NCBI GenBank assembly: GCA_003168375.1
Contig: PMSI01000002.1
Coordinates: forward strand, 372,001-436,000
Direction of reading: 5' to 3'
Length of the DNA stretch: 64,000 nucleotides
Source: Vulcanimicrobiota bacterium
GTDB lineage: Bacteria > Vulcanimicrobiota > Vulcanimicrobiia > Vulcanimicrobiales > Vulcanimicrobiaceae
Shown: positions 15,297 to 24,685 of the stretch, one piece after another
Position numbering within the stretch: position 1 is the first letter of the stretch
How the letters are laid out: every line of letters starts with the position of its first letter
Made by a program: the position numbers and the translations under genes
Notes under the pieces: generated by a model
Seen by the model: only the letters and a program-made list of their open reading frames with translations
What the model was told of the DNA's origin: nothing
The model's database searches: none

Positions 15297-15761
15297 ATGG
15301 TGACGACACGTCCGGACGGCGAAACGAACGCGCGCGGCGCGGCGCGCTCGCGCCTCTTCGTCGAGCACGACGCGGACCGCTGGACGCTGGTCGCCGCCGC
15401 GGCCCGCGAGGGCGCGCGCGAACGGCGCGCGTTTCGCGAGTATCTCGAGCGGCACGGCGACCCGGCGAGCGATTTCGACGCCGCGGAAGCGGTCTACGGC
15501 GAGCTGGTGAACACCTGCGTGCGTCACGCGCCGGGCCGGATCACGATCGAGTTCCGCTGGGACGACACGACTTTGATCGTCATCGACGCACGCGAGCGGC
15601 TGCGCTCGTGGCCGTTCTCACCCGACGACACCAGTTCGGAATCGACCCACCACGCCTACGCGCTGATCAGCGCGTTCACCGGACGCATCCGCGTCACGCG
15701 CGATCCAAGCGGCGGAACGCGGGCGTGCGTCGCGCTCCCGGTGATGAAAGCGCGCGCCTAG
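15297..15761 (+). CDS. RsbW-like serine-kinase/ATP-binding protein
   Basis: 154 aa; ATG 15297 follows GGGGGAGG. The C-terminal half is a GHKL ATPase of the anti-sigma type (HATPase_c_2): N-box ELVNTCVRHA and a G-rich end GGTRACVALP. Such proteins bind a sigma factor or phosphorylate an anti-sigma antagonist. The G1 box is weak, so ATP binding may be altered. It converges on the SpoIIE phosphatase gene (16 bp apart), whose product would act on the same partner-switching circuit. No STAS antagonist or sigma gene is in the window. Confidence 0.75.
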   Translation: MVTTRPDGETNARGAARSRLFVEHDADRWTLVAAAAREGARERRAFREYLERHGDPASDFDAAEAVYGELVNTCVRHAPGRITIEFRWDDTTLIVIDARERLRSWPFSPDDTSSESTHHAYALISAFTGRIRVTRDPSGGTRACVALPVMKARA

Positions 15762-15777
15762 CGCGGCTCCGCTCGTT

Positions 15778-18645
15778 CTAGGCGGAGGCGGTCGCCGGCA
15801 GCGCCGGGACCGCGGGCCGGAACGTCACGGTGACGCGGGAACCGCCGCGCACGGTCGGCTCGATCTCGACGGCGTCCGCGACGGCGCGCACGAGCGCGAG
15901 GCCGCGACCCGTCTCGGCGAGCGGATCCACCGCGTGCTCGTCGGGGGTGAAGCCGGTCCCCGTGTCCTCGATCGTGAGCTGAGCGATCCCGTCGCCGTTG
16001 TGAAAGGCGAGCACGCGTACCGGGCCCGGCGCGTGGCGCATCGCGTTCGCCAGGAGTTCGCCGAACGCGAGCTCGCTGCCGAACTGCGCGTCGGCGCGCC
16101 CGGTCCAACGAGCGACCAGCTCGCCGATATCGCGGCGCACCATCGCGCCGGTACGGCCGTCTTGGGTCATGAAGCGCCATTCGTGTTCGTCACCGGGCAG
16201 CTCCGCGGCGAAGCGCTCGATCCGCACCGTCAAGATCGCGATGTCGTCGGTCGGCTCGTCTTCGCCGAGCACTTCCTTCATCAGCGAGCCCGCCAGATGC
16301 TCGATCTCCGCGCCCGCCAGCGCGCGAATCGCCGCGTCGATGCGACGCTCGCCTTCGCCGAGATCGCGGCCGAACTCCATCAGGCCGTCGGTGAACGCGA
16401 TCAGCGTACACGGCGCCTTGAGCCGCACCGCGAAGTCGACGCCCTCGTCGTCGCGCAGCCCGATCGGAAGCCCCATCGCCGGGAGCCGCCGGAGCTCACC
16501 GCCCTCGTCGATGATCGGCGGCGGATGTCCGGCGGTCGCGTACGCGAAGCGGCCGGTGACCGGATCGAGCACCCCGCAGATCGCGGTCACGAACACGGTA
16601 CGGCCGCTGGCAACCAGCAGCCGGCTCGCGCGGTCGAGGATCGCCGACGGTTCGGCCGATTCGAACGACGCGGCCCGCAGCGCCTGCCGGATCTCACCCA
16701 TGATGACCGCCGCTTCGAGCCCGTGTCCGGTCACGTCGCCGATCGTGATCGCGACGCGCCCGTCGGGAAGCTCGAACGCGTCGTAGAAGTCGCCGCCGAC
16801 GCGCTGCGACTCCGACGCCGCGGAGTACGAGGCCGAGAACTTGATGTCGCGCAAGAGCGGGAGCTGCGCGGGGAGCATCGCACGCTGCAGCGCGTCCGCG
16901 GTCGTGCGCTCGCGTTCGTAGAGCCGCGCGTGCTCCAGCGAGAGCGAGGCCCGGCGCGCGAACTCGCGCACCAGCGCGACGTCGTCGACATCGTACGCGC
17001 GTCCGCTCGTACGCACGAGCGCGAGCGCACCGATCGTCACGTCGCCGCTCACCAGCGGGACGATCATCGCCGCGCCGGCGGGGAGATCGCGCACCCACGG
17101 ATCGGGGAAGCGATCGGGCTGGTCGAGCACGAGCGGATCGCCGTTCTCGACGACGCGCGTGACCGCTTCGTGGAGCGGCGGGTGCAGCGGGGCCCCGATC
17201 CAACGCCGCGTATCGAGCTCGTCGCTGATGTCGGTGCTGCCGAGTCCGGTCAGGATGTAGCGGCCGGCATCGTCGAGGAGCGCGACCCAGGTGCGTTCGG
17301 CGAGCCGCGGGATCAGCAGCGTCTTCATCGCGGCGACGGTCGCGGTCACGTCGAGCGAAGCGCCGAGCCGTTCGCCGGCGCGCGCAAGAAACGCCTCGCG
17401 CTCTTCGAGCCGCTTCTGCGAGTCGACGTCGGTACACGTGCCGATCCAGGCCAGGATATCGCCGCGTTTGGCGCGCGCCGGGACGGCGTTCACCAGAAAC
17501 CAGCGGTAGCGACCGGTGGCGCCTTCACGCAGCCGGTACTCGGCGGCGAACGGCTCGCCGGTGTGAACGCTGTGCCGCCAGCGGTCGACGATCGCGCTCT
17601 CCTGGTCGGGATGGATCGCCGCGCGCCAGCCCCCGTCGCGCGAGCCGTTGAGATCGTAGCCGGTGAACGCGACCCAGCGGTCGTTGACGTACTCGATGTC
17701 GCCGGTGGCGTTCGTCGTCCAGATGAGCTGCGGCACGACGTTCGCGAGCGACGCATAGCGCGCTTCACCGACCGCGAGTGCCTCGGCCGTCGTGCGGCTG
17801 CGCACCGCGAGGCGCAGCATGAGATCGTTGATCTTCACCAAGAAGACCGCCAGCACGACGACGGCGGCGACCAGCTCCTCGACGCGCGCGGCGTACCACC
17901 CGAACGAGTAGCGCCCTGAGGAGAGTTCGCCCCCGGTGACGATCGCGACGACCCGCGCGACCAGCACGACGGCCAGCCAAACTTCGGTGACGGTACCGAA
18001 CCCGTACGAGACGACCGCCAGCGCGATCAGCAGCGAGCCGGCGGTGAACGGCACGACGATCCGCGTCCAGGCCGGCGAAAAGCTTGCGCCCTGCGTCGCC
18101 ACCGGCAGGTGATCGTGACCCAGCGTCAGCGCGAACGCGTACGCGATCGTGACGGCGAGCGTCCCCAGCGCGATCGCGCGGACCCCGTTGCGTGAGAGGC
18201 GCCAGCCGCGCCGTGCGGCGAGACCCTGCGCGACCAAAAGCGCAGCGAACCCGGCCTGCGAGGCGATGTAGCACCACGACGCCGTTTGCGATCCGGCGCC
18301 GAGCAGCCCGGTCGTCGAAAAGACTCCGGGGAAGGTCAGCAGGTAGAGCGTCGTGCTGATGACCGCGAACCCGTACGCGATCGCCAGCAGGGCCAGCTTG
18401 AGATCCCGCTCGATCCGGTACTGGACGTACAGCAGCACGGTCGTCAGCACGAGCGCGACGATGCTGGCGCCGACGACCGTCGGCACGAAGGCCGGCACCT
18501 CGCCGATGCGCCACCCCGCGAACGGGATCGAGGCGGCGAAGAGCACGATCAGCGCGACGGCGCTCACGAGCGCCCAGCGGCGGTCGTTCGGCGCCGCCGG
18601 CGCCGTCGCGATGTTCTCGATCGCCCGCGTGTCGAACGACCTCAC
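15778..18645 (-). CDS. Membrane sensor SpoIIE-type phosphatase with PAS, GAF and ATPase domains
   Basis: 955 aa, GTG start at 18645. The N-terminus has about eight transmembrane helices (residues about 25-285). Then a PAS domain ([22 protein letters not shown] ... GWRAAIHPD), a GAF domain (about 425-570), a PP2C/SpoIIE phosphatase (about 590-790; [31 protein letters not shown] has the metal-binding Asp residues) and a C-terminal HATPase domain ([18 protein letters not shown]). It links membrane or redox signals to dephosphorylation of an anti-anti-sigma factor, and the attached kinase domain could counteract it. A separate RsbW-like gene converges on it. Confidence 0.9.
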   Translation of the reverse strand: MRSFDTRAIENIATAPAAPNDRRWALVSAVALIVLFAASIPFAGWRIGEVPAFVPTVVGASIVALVLTTVLLYVQYRIERDLKLALLAIAYGFAVISTTLYLLTFPGVFSTTGLLGAGSQTASWCYIASQAGFAALLVAQGLAARRGWRLSRNGVRAIALGTLAVTIAYAFALTLGHDHLPVATQGASFSPAWTRIVVPFTAGSLLIALAVVSYGFGTVTEVWLAVVLVARVVAIVTGGELSSGRYSFGWYAARVEELVAAVVVLAVFLVKINDLMLRLAVRSRTTAEALAVGEARYASLANVVPQLIWTTNATGDIEYVNDRWVAFTGYDLNGSRDGGWRAAIHPDQESAIVDRWRHSVHTGEPFAAEYRLREGATGRYRWFLVNAVPARAKRGDILAWIGTCTDVDSQKRLEEREAFLARAGERLGASLDVTATVAAMKTLLIPRLAERTWVALLDDAGRYILTGLGSTDISDELDTRRWIGAPLHPPLHEAVTRVVENGDPLVLDQPDRFPDPWVRDLPAGAAMIVPLVSGDVTIGALALVRTSGRAYDVDDVALVREFARRASLSLEHARLYERERTTADALQRAMLPAQLPLLRDIKFSASYSAASESQRVGGDFYDAFELPDGRVAITIGDVTGHGLEAAVIMGEIRQALRAASFESAEPSAILDRASRLLVASGRTVFVTAICGVLDPVTGRFAYATAGHPPPIIDEGGELRRLPAMGLPIGLRDDEGVDFAVRLKAPCTLIAFTDGLMEFGRDLGEGERRIDAAIRALAGAEIEHLAGSLMKEVLGEDEPTDDIAILTVRIERFAAELPGDEHEWRFMTQDGRTGAMVRRDIGELVARWTGRADAQFGSELAFGELLANAMRHAPGPVRVLAFHNGDGIAQLTIEDTGTGFTPDEHAVDPLAETGRGLALVRAVADAVEIEPTVRGGSRVTVTFRPAVPALPATASA

Positions 18646-18683
18646 GTTGCCACCGCCCCGTCTCTGCGGCGGTTGAGTCCCAT

Positions 18684-19154
18684 GTGAACACGCAAACCGC
18701 GATCTTCGCCGCCGGCTGCTTCTGGGGCGTCGAAGCCGACTTCCGGGATATCCCGGGCGTCCTGGGCGCCGAGGTGGGCTACACCGGCGGCTCGACCGAG
18801 AACCCGACCTACCGCGAGGTCTGCACCGGTTCGACGGGGCACGCCGAGGCTGTCCGCGTCACGTTCGACGCCGACGCCGTCTCGTACGAGACCCTCCTCG
18901 ATGCGTTCTGGTCGCTCCATGACCCGACCCAGCTGAACCGTCAGGGGCCCGACGTCGGCACGCAGTACCGCTCCGCGGTCTTCTCTACGAGCGACGCGCA
19001 GCGCGCCGCCGCCGAAGCCGGGAAGACTCGCGCCCAGACCCGGTTCTCTCGACCCATCGCCACGCAGATTCTCCCCGAACGCCCGTTCTTCCGCGCGGAG
19101 GACTACCACCAGAAGTACCTCGAGAAGCAGGGGCTCCGGCACTGCCGGATCTAG
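18684..19154 (+). CDS. msrA: Peptide methionine sulfoxide reductase A
   Basis: 156 aa, GTG start at 18684 (an ATG two bases earlier runs into TGA). The motif [12 protein letters not shown] has the catalytic Cys12. [30 protein letters not shown] and [11 protein letters not shown] are diagnostic. It reduces methionine-S-sulfoxide in oxidised proteins, recycled by thioredoxin; no signal peptide, so cytoplasmic. It lies divergently from the SpoIIE sensor with a 38-bp gap, so both promoters must overlap. Confidence 0.95.
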   Translation: MNTQTAIFAAGCFWGVEADFRDIPGVLGAEVGYTGGSTENPTYREVCTGSTGHAEAVRVTFDADAVSYETLLDAFWSLHDPTQLNRQGPDVGTQYRSAVFSTSDAQRAAAEAGKTRAQTRFSRPIATQILPERPFFRAEDYHQKYLEKQGLRHCRI

Positions 19155-19157
19155 GCG

Positions 19158-19721
19158 CTACCGTGCGACGGGGCGGTTGACGAAGTCGTCGACCGCCTCC
19201 GCGAGCGCCTCGTTCGTGATCGCGGTAAGGCCGGCCGGGACATTCTGCCCCTTGTGGATCTTGTTCGCGGTGGTGTAGGTCTTCCAGCGGACGACGCCGG
19301 TGCAGTCGACCAGATACAGGCGCAGCGACGCGCGGATCGGCCAGCGGTCGAACACCCCCGACGACGAGACGACGCCGCCGACGACGGGGATGAACCCGGT
19401 GAGGTTGCGCTCCTTCGACTGCTCGAAGCGCAGCTGCGGGATCAACAGCCCGTCGGCGTTGTACGAGCCGCACATCTGGCGCGCGCTGCCGACTGCCTCG
19501 ATCGCGTCGGTCGGTACGGAGATCGCCGAGCGCACGTGGCGGTCGGACAGGTCGACCGCCAACTGCTGCGTCGCGTGCTTGAGCACCGGATCGGAGTCGC
19601 CGGGATCACCGAACGGGATGATGACGTAGAGCGGACCGGTCGCCTGCTCGATCGCCAGGGCCGGAAGGGTGGATGCAAGGGCGCACAGCACGAGCGCAAA
19701 CACGAGACGTCGAGCGAGCAT
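19158..19721 (-). CDS. Secreted protein of unknown function
   Basis: 187 aa from ATG 19721, chosen because a signal peptide starts there (ARRLVFALVLCALASTLPALA). The body (LYVIIPFGDPGDSDPVLKHATQQLAVDL ... GSYNADGLLIPQLRFE ... ASLRLYLVDCTGVVRWK) resembles periplasmic proteins that build on a TolB-N/FlgT-like strand-helix pattern, but I cannot assign a family. Two Cys could form a disulfide. It converges on msrA with a 3-bp gap. Confidence 0.6.
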   Translation of the reverse strand: MLARRLVFALVLCALASTLPALAIEQATGPLYVIIPFGDPGDSDPVLKHATQQLAVDLSDRHVRSAISVPTDAIEAVGSARQMCGSYNADGLLIPQLRFEQSKERNLTGFIPVVGGVVSSSGVFDRWPIRASLRLYLVDCTGVVRWKTYTTANKIHKGQNVPAGLTAITNEALAEAVDDFVNRPVAR

Positions 19722-19836
19722 GGTGGGCCGGAAACGTTCGGACTGCGCTCCAGCGTTCCCGGAATGACGTGCTCGTCCGGAAGCGGCCGCTCTACCGCGA
19801 CGAGGCCTTCGCGCCGGACAGCCGGTAAGAACCGGG

Positions 19837-21207
19837 ATGATTCGCGACGTCGACGTCATCGTGATCGGGAGCGGTCAGGGCGGAGTACCGCTCGCGACTG
19901 CGCTTGCCGGCGAGGGGCGGCACGTCGTCCTGTTCGAGCGCGCGGCGTTCGGCGGCACCTGCGTCAACTCGGGTTGCACCCCGTCGAAGGCGTTCCTCGC
20001 CTCGGCGCACGCCGCCGGCCGCGCGCGCCGTGCGCACGCGATCGGGCTGCGCGGCGACGTGCGCGTCGATTTCCCGGTGGTGATGGACCGCGTGCGCGGG
20101 ATCATCCGGGACTGGACTGCCGGTGTGCGCGCGCGGCTCGAAAAGGCGGGCGTGGAGATTGTCCATGCCGAGGCGTCGTTCGCGGGCGACCGCGTCGTCG
20201 AAGGCGGCGGCGTGACCGTGAGCGCGCCGATCGTGGTCATCGACACCGGCGGCACCGCGGTGATCCCACCGGTCGACGGCCTCGCTGCGGTACCGTACCT
20301 CGACAACGCGTCGTTCTTTTCGCAGACGACGCTGCCGCGGCGCTTTTTGGTGCTCGGCGGCGGCTACATCGGCCTGGAGCTCGGACAGGGGATGGCGCGC
20401 GCGGGCAGCGAGGTGCACATCGTTCACCCGAACGCGCGCGTGCTCGACGCCGAAGAGCCCGACGCGAGCGCGGCGCTCGAAGACGCGCTGCGCGAGGACG
20501 GCGTGCAGCTCCACCTCGGCGCGCGCGCCGTCTCGGCCGCGGTGCGCGACGGCGCGATCGTGCTCGGGCTCGCCGACGGCGGCGAGGTGGCGGGCGACGC
20601 GCTGCTGGTCGCGACCGGCCGCAAGCCGAACACCGCCGCACTGCGCTGCGAGCGCGGCGGAATCGAGCTGGACGAACGCGGTTTCGTCCGCGTCGATGTG
20701 GAACTGCGGACCACCTGTGCGGGCGTCTTCGCCCTCGGCGACGTCGCCGGGCAGCCGGCGTTCACCCACGTCTCGTGGGAAGACCACCGCCGCATCCTGG
20801 CCGTGCTGCGCGGCGAGCACCGCACGCGCGACGACCGCGTCATGGCGTACTCGACGTTCACCGAGCCGCAGGTCGCGCGTGCCGGCTTGACGCTCGAGCA
20901 GGCGAAGGCGAAGGGACACGACGCGCTCGCGGTGACGCTGCCGATCTCAGAAGTGGCGCGCGCGATCGAATGGAACGAAGAGCGCGGCTTCTACCGGATC
21001 GTCGTCGACAAGCGCGACGATCGCATCCTCGGTGCGACGCTGGTCGGCTACGAATCCGCCGAGCTCGTACACGTCTTCATCGCGCACATCGCGCGCGGCT
21101 CGACCTGGCGCGACCTCGCCGACGCCATGCACATCCACCCGACCTTCGCCGAAGGGCTGCCGACGCTCGCGCGCAAGGTGTCGGCGGAGCTCGATGCCCG
21201 GCCTTGA
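19837..21207 (+). CDS. FAD-dependent pyridine nucleotide-disulfide oxidoreductase (MerA/Lpd-like)
   Basis: 456 aa. FAD-binding GSGQGG (residues 11-16), redox-active CVNSGC (Cys42 and Cys47), NAD(P)-binding GGGYIGLELGQ, second FAD motif GVFALGDVAG and C-terminal HIHPTFAEG, which supplies the catalytic His to the partner subunit. It matches the soluble mercuric-reductase-like or dihydrolipoamide dehydrogenase group; it lacks the vicinal C-terminal Cys pair and the HMA domain of true MerA. The substrate is unknown. Its end overlaps the debranching enzyme gene by 14 bp. Confidence 0.85.
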   Translation: MIRDVDVIVIGSGQGGVPLATALAGEGRHVVLFERAAFGGTCVNSGCTPSKAFLASAHAAGRARRAHAIGLRGDVRVDFPVVMDRVRGIIRDWTAGVRARLEKAGVEIVHAEASFAGDRVVEGGGVTVSAPIVVIDTGGTAVIPPVDGLAAVPYLDNASFFSQTTLPRRFLVLGGGYIGLELGQGMARAGSEVHIVHPNARVLDAEEPDASAALEDALREDGVQLHLGARAVSAAVRDGAIVLGLADGGEVAGDALLVATGRKPNTAALRCERGGIELDERGFVRVDVELRTTCAGVFALGDVAGQPAFTHVSWEDHRRILAVLRGEHRTRDDRVMAYSTFTEPQVARAGLTLEQAKAKGHDALAVTLPISEVARAIEWNEERGFYRIVVDKRDDRILGATLVGYESAELVHVFIAHIARGSTWRDLADAMHIHPTFAEGLPTLARKVSAELDARP

Positions 21208-23188
21208 GCTCGACCGCGCGCTCTGCGGCGATCTCGCGGTCGCCGAAGGTCGCGAATGGATCGTCACCAACGGACTCGGCGGCTTCGCGGCGGGGACGGT
21301 CGCCGGCACGCTGACGCGGCGCTATCACGGACTGCTGTTCGCGGCGCGCACCCCGCCGGTCGGACGAACGCTGCTGTGCCCGAAGATCGACGCGGAGGTC
21401 GCGTACGACGGCGCGTCCTACGCACTCGCCACCGATCGTTGGCGCGACGGGACGATCGCGCCGCAAGGCTACGTCCACCTCGCCGGTTTCCGGCTCGAGG
21501 GGACGGTGCCGGTCTGGAGCTTCATCTGCGGCGACGCCTTGCTGGAGCGGCGCGTCTGGATGGAGCACGACGCGAACCGGACCTACGTGAGCTATCGCGC
21601 CGTGCGCGCACGCTCGCCGCTGCAGCTGACGCTGCGCGCGTTCGCGAACCATCGCGACCTGCACGGAGCGACGCACGCGGGCGGCTGGACGATGGAGGTC
21701 GATGCGGCGCCCGGCGGCGTTCGCATCGTGCCGTTCGCCGGTGCCGCGACGATCTGGATCCGCGCCGATCGCGGCACCGTCGCACCGGAGAACGTGTGGT
21801 ACCGTGACTTCGAGTACCCGGCCGAACGGGAGCGCGGGCTCGACGACACGGAAGATCATCTCCGCGTCGCGACGTGTGTCGCCGAGCTCGCGCCGGGCGA
21901 GACGATGACGATCGCGGTTGCCGATCATGAGCTGGCGTCCCTCGACGGCGACGCGGCGCTCGTGCGCCGGCGCGATCGCGATCGCGAGCTCGTCGCCGCG
22001 TGGCGCGCGAATACCGATCGGAAGACCGGCGACGCGCCGGAGTGGGTCGAGCAGCTCGTTCTAGCCGCGGATCAGTTCGTCGTGCGGCGCCCGCTCTCGG
22101 ACGATGCCGAAGCGCTCTCGGTGATCGCCGGGTATCCATGGTTCGGCGACTGGGGCCGCGACACGGCGATCGCGCTGCCCGGGCTGACGCTCGCGACCGG
22201 ACGTCCCGCAATCGCGCGGTCGATCCTGCGCACGTTCGCGCGCTTCGTCGACGGCGGGATGCTGCCGAACTTCTTTCCGGACGGCGGTCAGCCGGCGGAG
22301 TACAACACGGTCGACGCGGCGCTCTGGTATGTCGAGGCGGTTCGCCGCTACGTCGAGGCGACCGGCGACGGCTGGACGCTGGCGGAGATCTGGCCGGCGC
22401 TTCAAGCGATCGTCGCCGCGTACACCGCCGGGACGCGCTTCGGGATCGGCGTCGATCTCGCCGACGGCCTGCTGCGGGCCGGCGAACCGGGCGTGCAGCT
22501 GACGTGGATGGACGCGAAGGCCGGCGACTGGGTCGTCACGCCGCGGATCGGCAAGCCGGTCGAGGTGAACGCGCTGTGGATCAACGCGCTGCGCGCGTGC
22601 GCGGCGTTCGCGACGCGCCTGAGCCACGACGCCACGCCGTTCGCAGCGGCGGCGAAGCGTGCGGAGGCGAGCTTCGAGCGCTTTTGGAGCAGCGGGCACG
22701 GCTGGTGCTACGACGTGATCGACGGGCCGGACGGCGCCGACGCGTCGCTGCGCCCGAACCAGCTCTTCGCGGTCTCCCTGCCGATCGAGGTGCTCGACGG
22801 GGCGCGGCGCCGTGCGATCGTCGACGTCTGCGCCTCCCGCCTCTGGACGCCGGCCGGTCTGCGCAGCCTCGACCCCGGCGATTCGCACTACGTTGGGCGA
22901 TACGGCGGTGACCAGCGTTCGCGCGACGCCGCGTACCATCAGGGCACGGTGTGGACGTGGCTCGCCTGCCCGTTCGCGCTGGCGCACGCGCGCGTCTACG
23001 GCGACGCCGCCGCGAGCGCAGCGCTGCTCGAAGCGGTCGCCGGCGGCGTGACGGCGGACGCGATCGGCACGCTGGCCGAGATCGCCGACGGCGACGCGCC
23101 GTTTTCCGCCCGTGGCGCCTTCGCGCAAGCGTGGAGCGTCGCCGCGGTGCTCGACGCATGGACGCGGTTGGACGCGCCGTTACCCTAA
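21194..23188 (+). CDS. Glycogen debranching enzyme (amylo-alpha-1,6-glucosidase type)
   Basis: 664 aa from ATG 21194, inside the end of the preceding gene. The N-terminal domain has EWIVTNGLGGFAAGTVAGTLTRRYHGLL, the signature of archaeal/bacterial GDE_N. The C-terminal (alpha/alpha)6 domain has AGYPWFGDWGRDTAIALPG and ATGRPAIARSILRTFARFVDGGMLPN, with the acidic catalytic residues of family GH133. It hydrolyses alpha-1,6 branches of limit dextrins in glycogen turnover, in the cytoplasm. Length is typical (about 650). A terminator hairpin follows. Confidence 0.9.
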   Translation: MPGLELDRALCGDLAVAEGREWIVTNGLGGFAAGTVAGTLTRRYHGLLFAARTPPVGRTLLCPKIDAEVAYDGASYALATDRWRDGTIAPQGYVHLAGFRLEGTVPVWSFICGDALLERRVWMEHDANRTYVSYRAVRARSPLQLTLRAFANHRDLHGATHAGGWTMEVDAAPGGVRIVPFAGAATIWIRADRGTVAPENVWYRDFEYPAERERGLDDTEDHLRVATCVAELAPGETMTIAVADHELASLDGDAALVRRRDRDRELVAAWRANTDRKTGDAPEWVEQLVLAADQFVVRRPLSDDAEALSVIAGYPWFGDWGRDTAIALPGLTLATGRPAIARSILRTFARFVDGGMLPNFFPDGGQPAEYNTVDAALWYVEAVRRYVEATGDGWTLAEIWPALQAIVAAYTAGTRFGIGVDLADGLLRAGEPGVQLTWMDAKAGDWVVTPRIGKPVEVNALWINALRACAAFATRLSHDATPFAAAAKRAEASFERFWSSGHGWCYDVIDGPDGADASLRPNQLFAVSLPIEVLDGARRRAIVDVCASRLWTPAGLRSLDPGDSHYVGRYGGDQRSRDAAYHQGTVWTWLACPFALAHARVYGDAAASAALLEAVAGGVTADAIGTLAEIADGDAPFSARGAFAQAWSVAAVLDAWTRLDAPLP

Positions 23189-23199
23189 AGAGATTGTTC

Positions 23200-23228
23200 G
23201 CGGCGTGCAGGAGCACGCCGCTCGCTTC
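23200..23228 (+). terminator. Terminator after debranching enzyme gene
   Basis: A perfect 9-bp stem (23200-23208 with 23213-23221, loop AGGA), followed by TCGCTTCT, 11 bp after the stop codon. Confidence 0.7.
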
Positions 23229-23245
23229 TGCTAGGAAATGCGGAT

Positions 23246-24685
23246 ATGAGCCGTCTCGTTCGAGCACTGGCCGCCGTCTCTATGGCGGCCTTCGTCGCGC
23301 TTCCCCTCGCGAGCGTCGCGCAGCAGCCAGCACCGGCGCCCGCCGCGCCGGCCTCACCCGGCCCGACGCCCGGACCGGGCGCGGTCTCCGTCCCGTTCGC
23401 GGATCCCTACCCCTCGACGTACGTTCCGTTTGCGTCGCAGGCGACGCTGATCCGCAACGCGACGATCCTGACCGCCGCCGGCCCGACGATCCGGAACGGG
23501 TCGGTTTTGATCCGCAACGGGAAGATCGCCGCGGTCGGTGCGAACATCGGAACACCCGCCGACCTCGTACTCGTCATCGACGCGCGCGGGAAGTACGTGA
23601 CGCCGGGGATCGTCGACATCCACTCGCACTTGGGCGACTATCCCGCGCCCGGCATGCAAGCGCACAGCGACGGCAACGAAGCGACCAACCCGAACACCGC
23701 AAACGTGTGGGCCGAGCACTCCGTGTGGCCGCAGGATCCGCAGTTCCCGCGTGCCCTCGCCGGCGGCGTCACGACGCTGCAGGTGCTCCCCGGCTCGGCG
23801 AACCTCATCGGCGGACGCAGCGCGGTTTTGAAGGTCGTCCCGGCGCGCACCGTGCAGGCGATGAAGTTCCCGGGCGCGCGTTACGGCCTCAAGATGGCAT
23901 GCGGCGAGAATCCGAAGCGCGTCTACGCGCAGCGCGGGCCGTCGACGCGGATGGGGAACATGGCGGGCTACCGCGCCGCATGGATCGCCGCCGAAGGCTA
24001 CAAGCGCCGGTGGGACGCGTGGAACGCGAGCCACAAGGGCGATCCACCACCGCGCGACCTGACGATGGAGACGATGGCCGAAGCGCTGCGTGGCGACATC
24101 TACGTGCACATGCACTGCTACCGTGCCGACGAGATGGCGCAAGTCATCGACATGTCGCACGAGTTCGGCTACAAAGTACGCGCGTTCCATCACGCGATCG
24201 AGGCGTACAAGATCGCCGATCTGCTCGCCAAAGAGGGGATCGTGGTGACGATGTGGGCCGACTGGGGCGGCTTCAAGATGGAAGCACTCGACAGCGTTCG
24301 CGCAAACATCGGGCTCGTCGACGCGGCCGGGGCGCGCGCGACGATCCACAGCGACGACCCCTCCGGGATCCAGCGGCTGAACCAAGAGGTCGGGAAGGCG
24401 ATGTTCGCGGCGAAGCGCGCAGGGCTGCCGGTGACCGAGGACGTCGCGATCAAGTGGATGACGATCAACCCGGCGTACGCGCTCGGCCTCGACGACCGGA
24501 TCGGTTCGCTCGAGTCCGGCAAGAACGCCGACATCGTGCTGTGGGACGGCGACCCGTTCAGCGTGTACACGCACGCGGAGAAAGTGTTCGTCGACGGCGC
24601 GCTGCTGTTCGACCGTGACGACCCCAAGCAGAACTGGAGGACCGACTTCGAGCTCGGCTACGTGCGATCGGCGGTGCGCAAGTGA
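23246..24685 (+). CDS. Secreted amidohydrolase, catalytic member of a pair
   Basis: 479 aa with a signal peptide (residues 1-30) and a Pro/Ala-rich linker. It is an imidazolonepropionase/dipeptidase-like TIM-barrel amidohydrolase: metal ligands VDIHSHLG, HMHCYRADE and VRAFHHAIE, catalytic Asp in TIHSDDPSG, and the C-terminal beta-sandwich GLDDRIGSLESGKNADIVLWDGDPF. Likely cleaves peptide- or amide-like substrates outside the cytoplasm. Its stop overlaps the next gene's GTG by 4 bp, so the two are made together. Confidence 0.87.
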   Translation: MSRLVRALAAVSMAAFVALPLASVAQQPAPAPAAPASPGPTPGPGAVSVPFADPYPSTYVPFASQATLIRNATILTAAGPTIRNGSVLIRNGKIAAVGANIGTPADLVLVIDARGKYVTPGIVDIHSHLGDYPAPGMQAHSDGNEATNPNTANVWAEHSVWPQDPQFPRALAGGVTTLQVLPGSANLIGGRSAVLKVVPARTVQAMKFPGARYGLKMACGENPKRVYAQRGPSTRMGNMAGYRAAWIAAEGYKRRWDAWNASHKGDPPPRDLTMETMAEALRGDIYVHMHCYRADEMAQVIDMSHEFGYKVRAFHHAIEAYKIADLLAKEGIVVTMWADWGGFKMEALDSVRANIGLVDAAGARATIHSDDPSGIQRLNQEVGKAMFAAKRAGLPVTEDVAIKWMTINPAYALGLDDRIGSLESGKNADIVLWDGDPFSVYTHAEKVFVDGALLFDRDDPKQNWRTDFELGYVRSAVRK

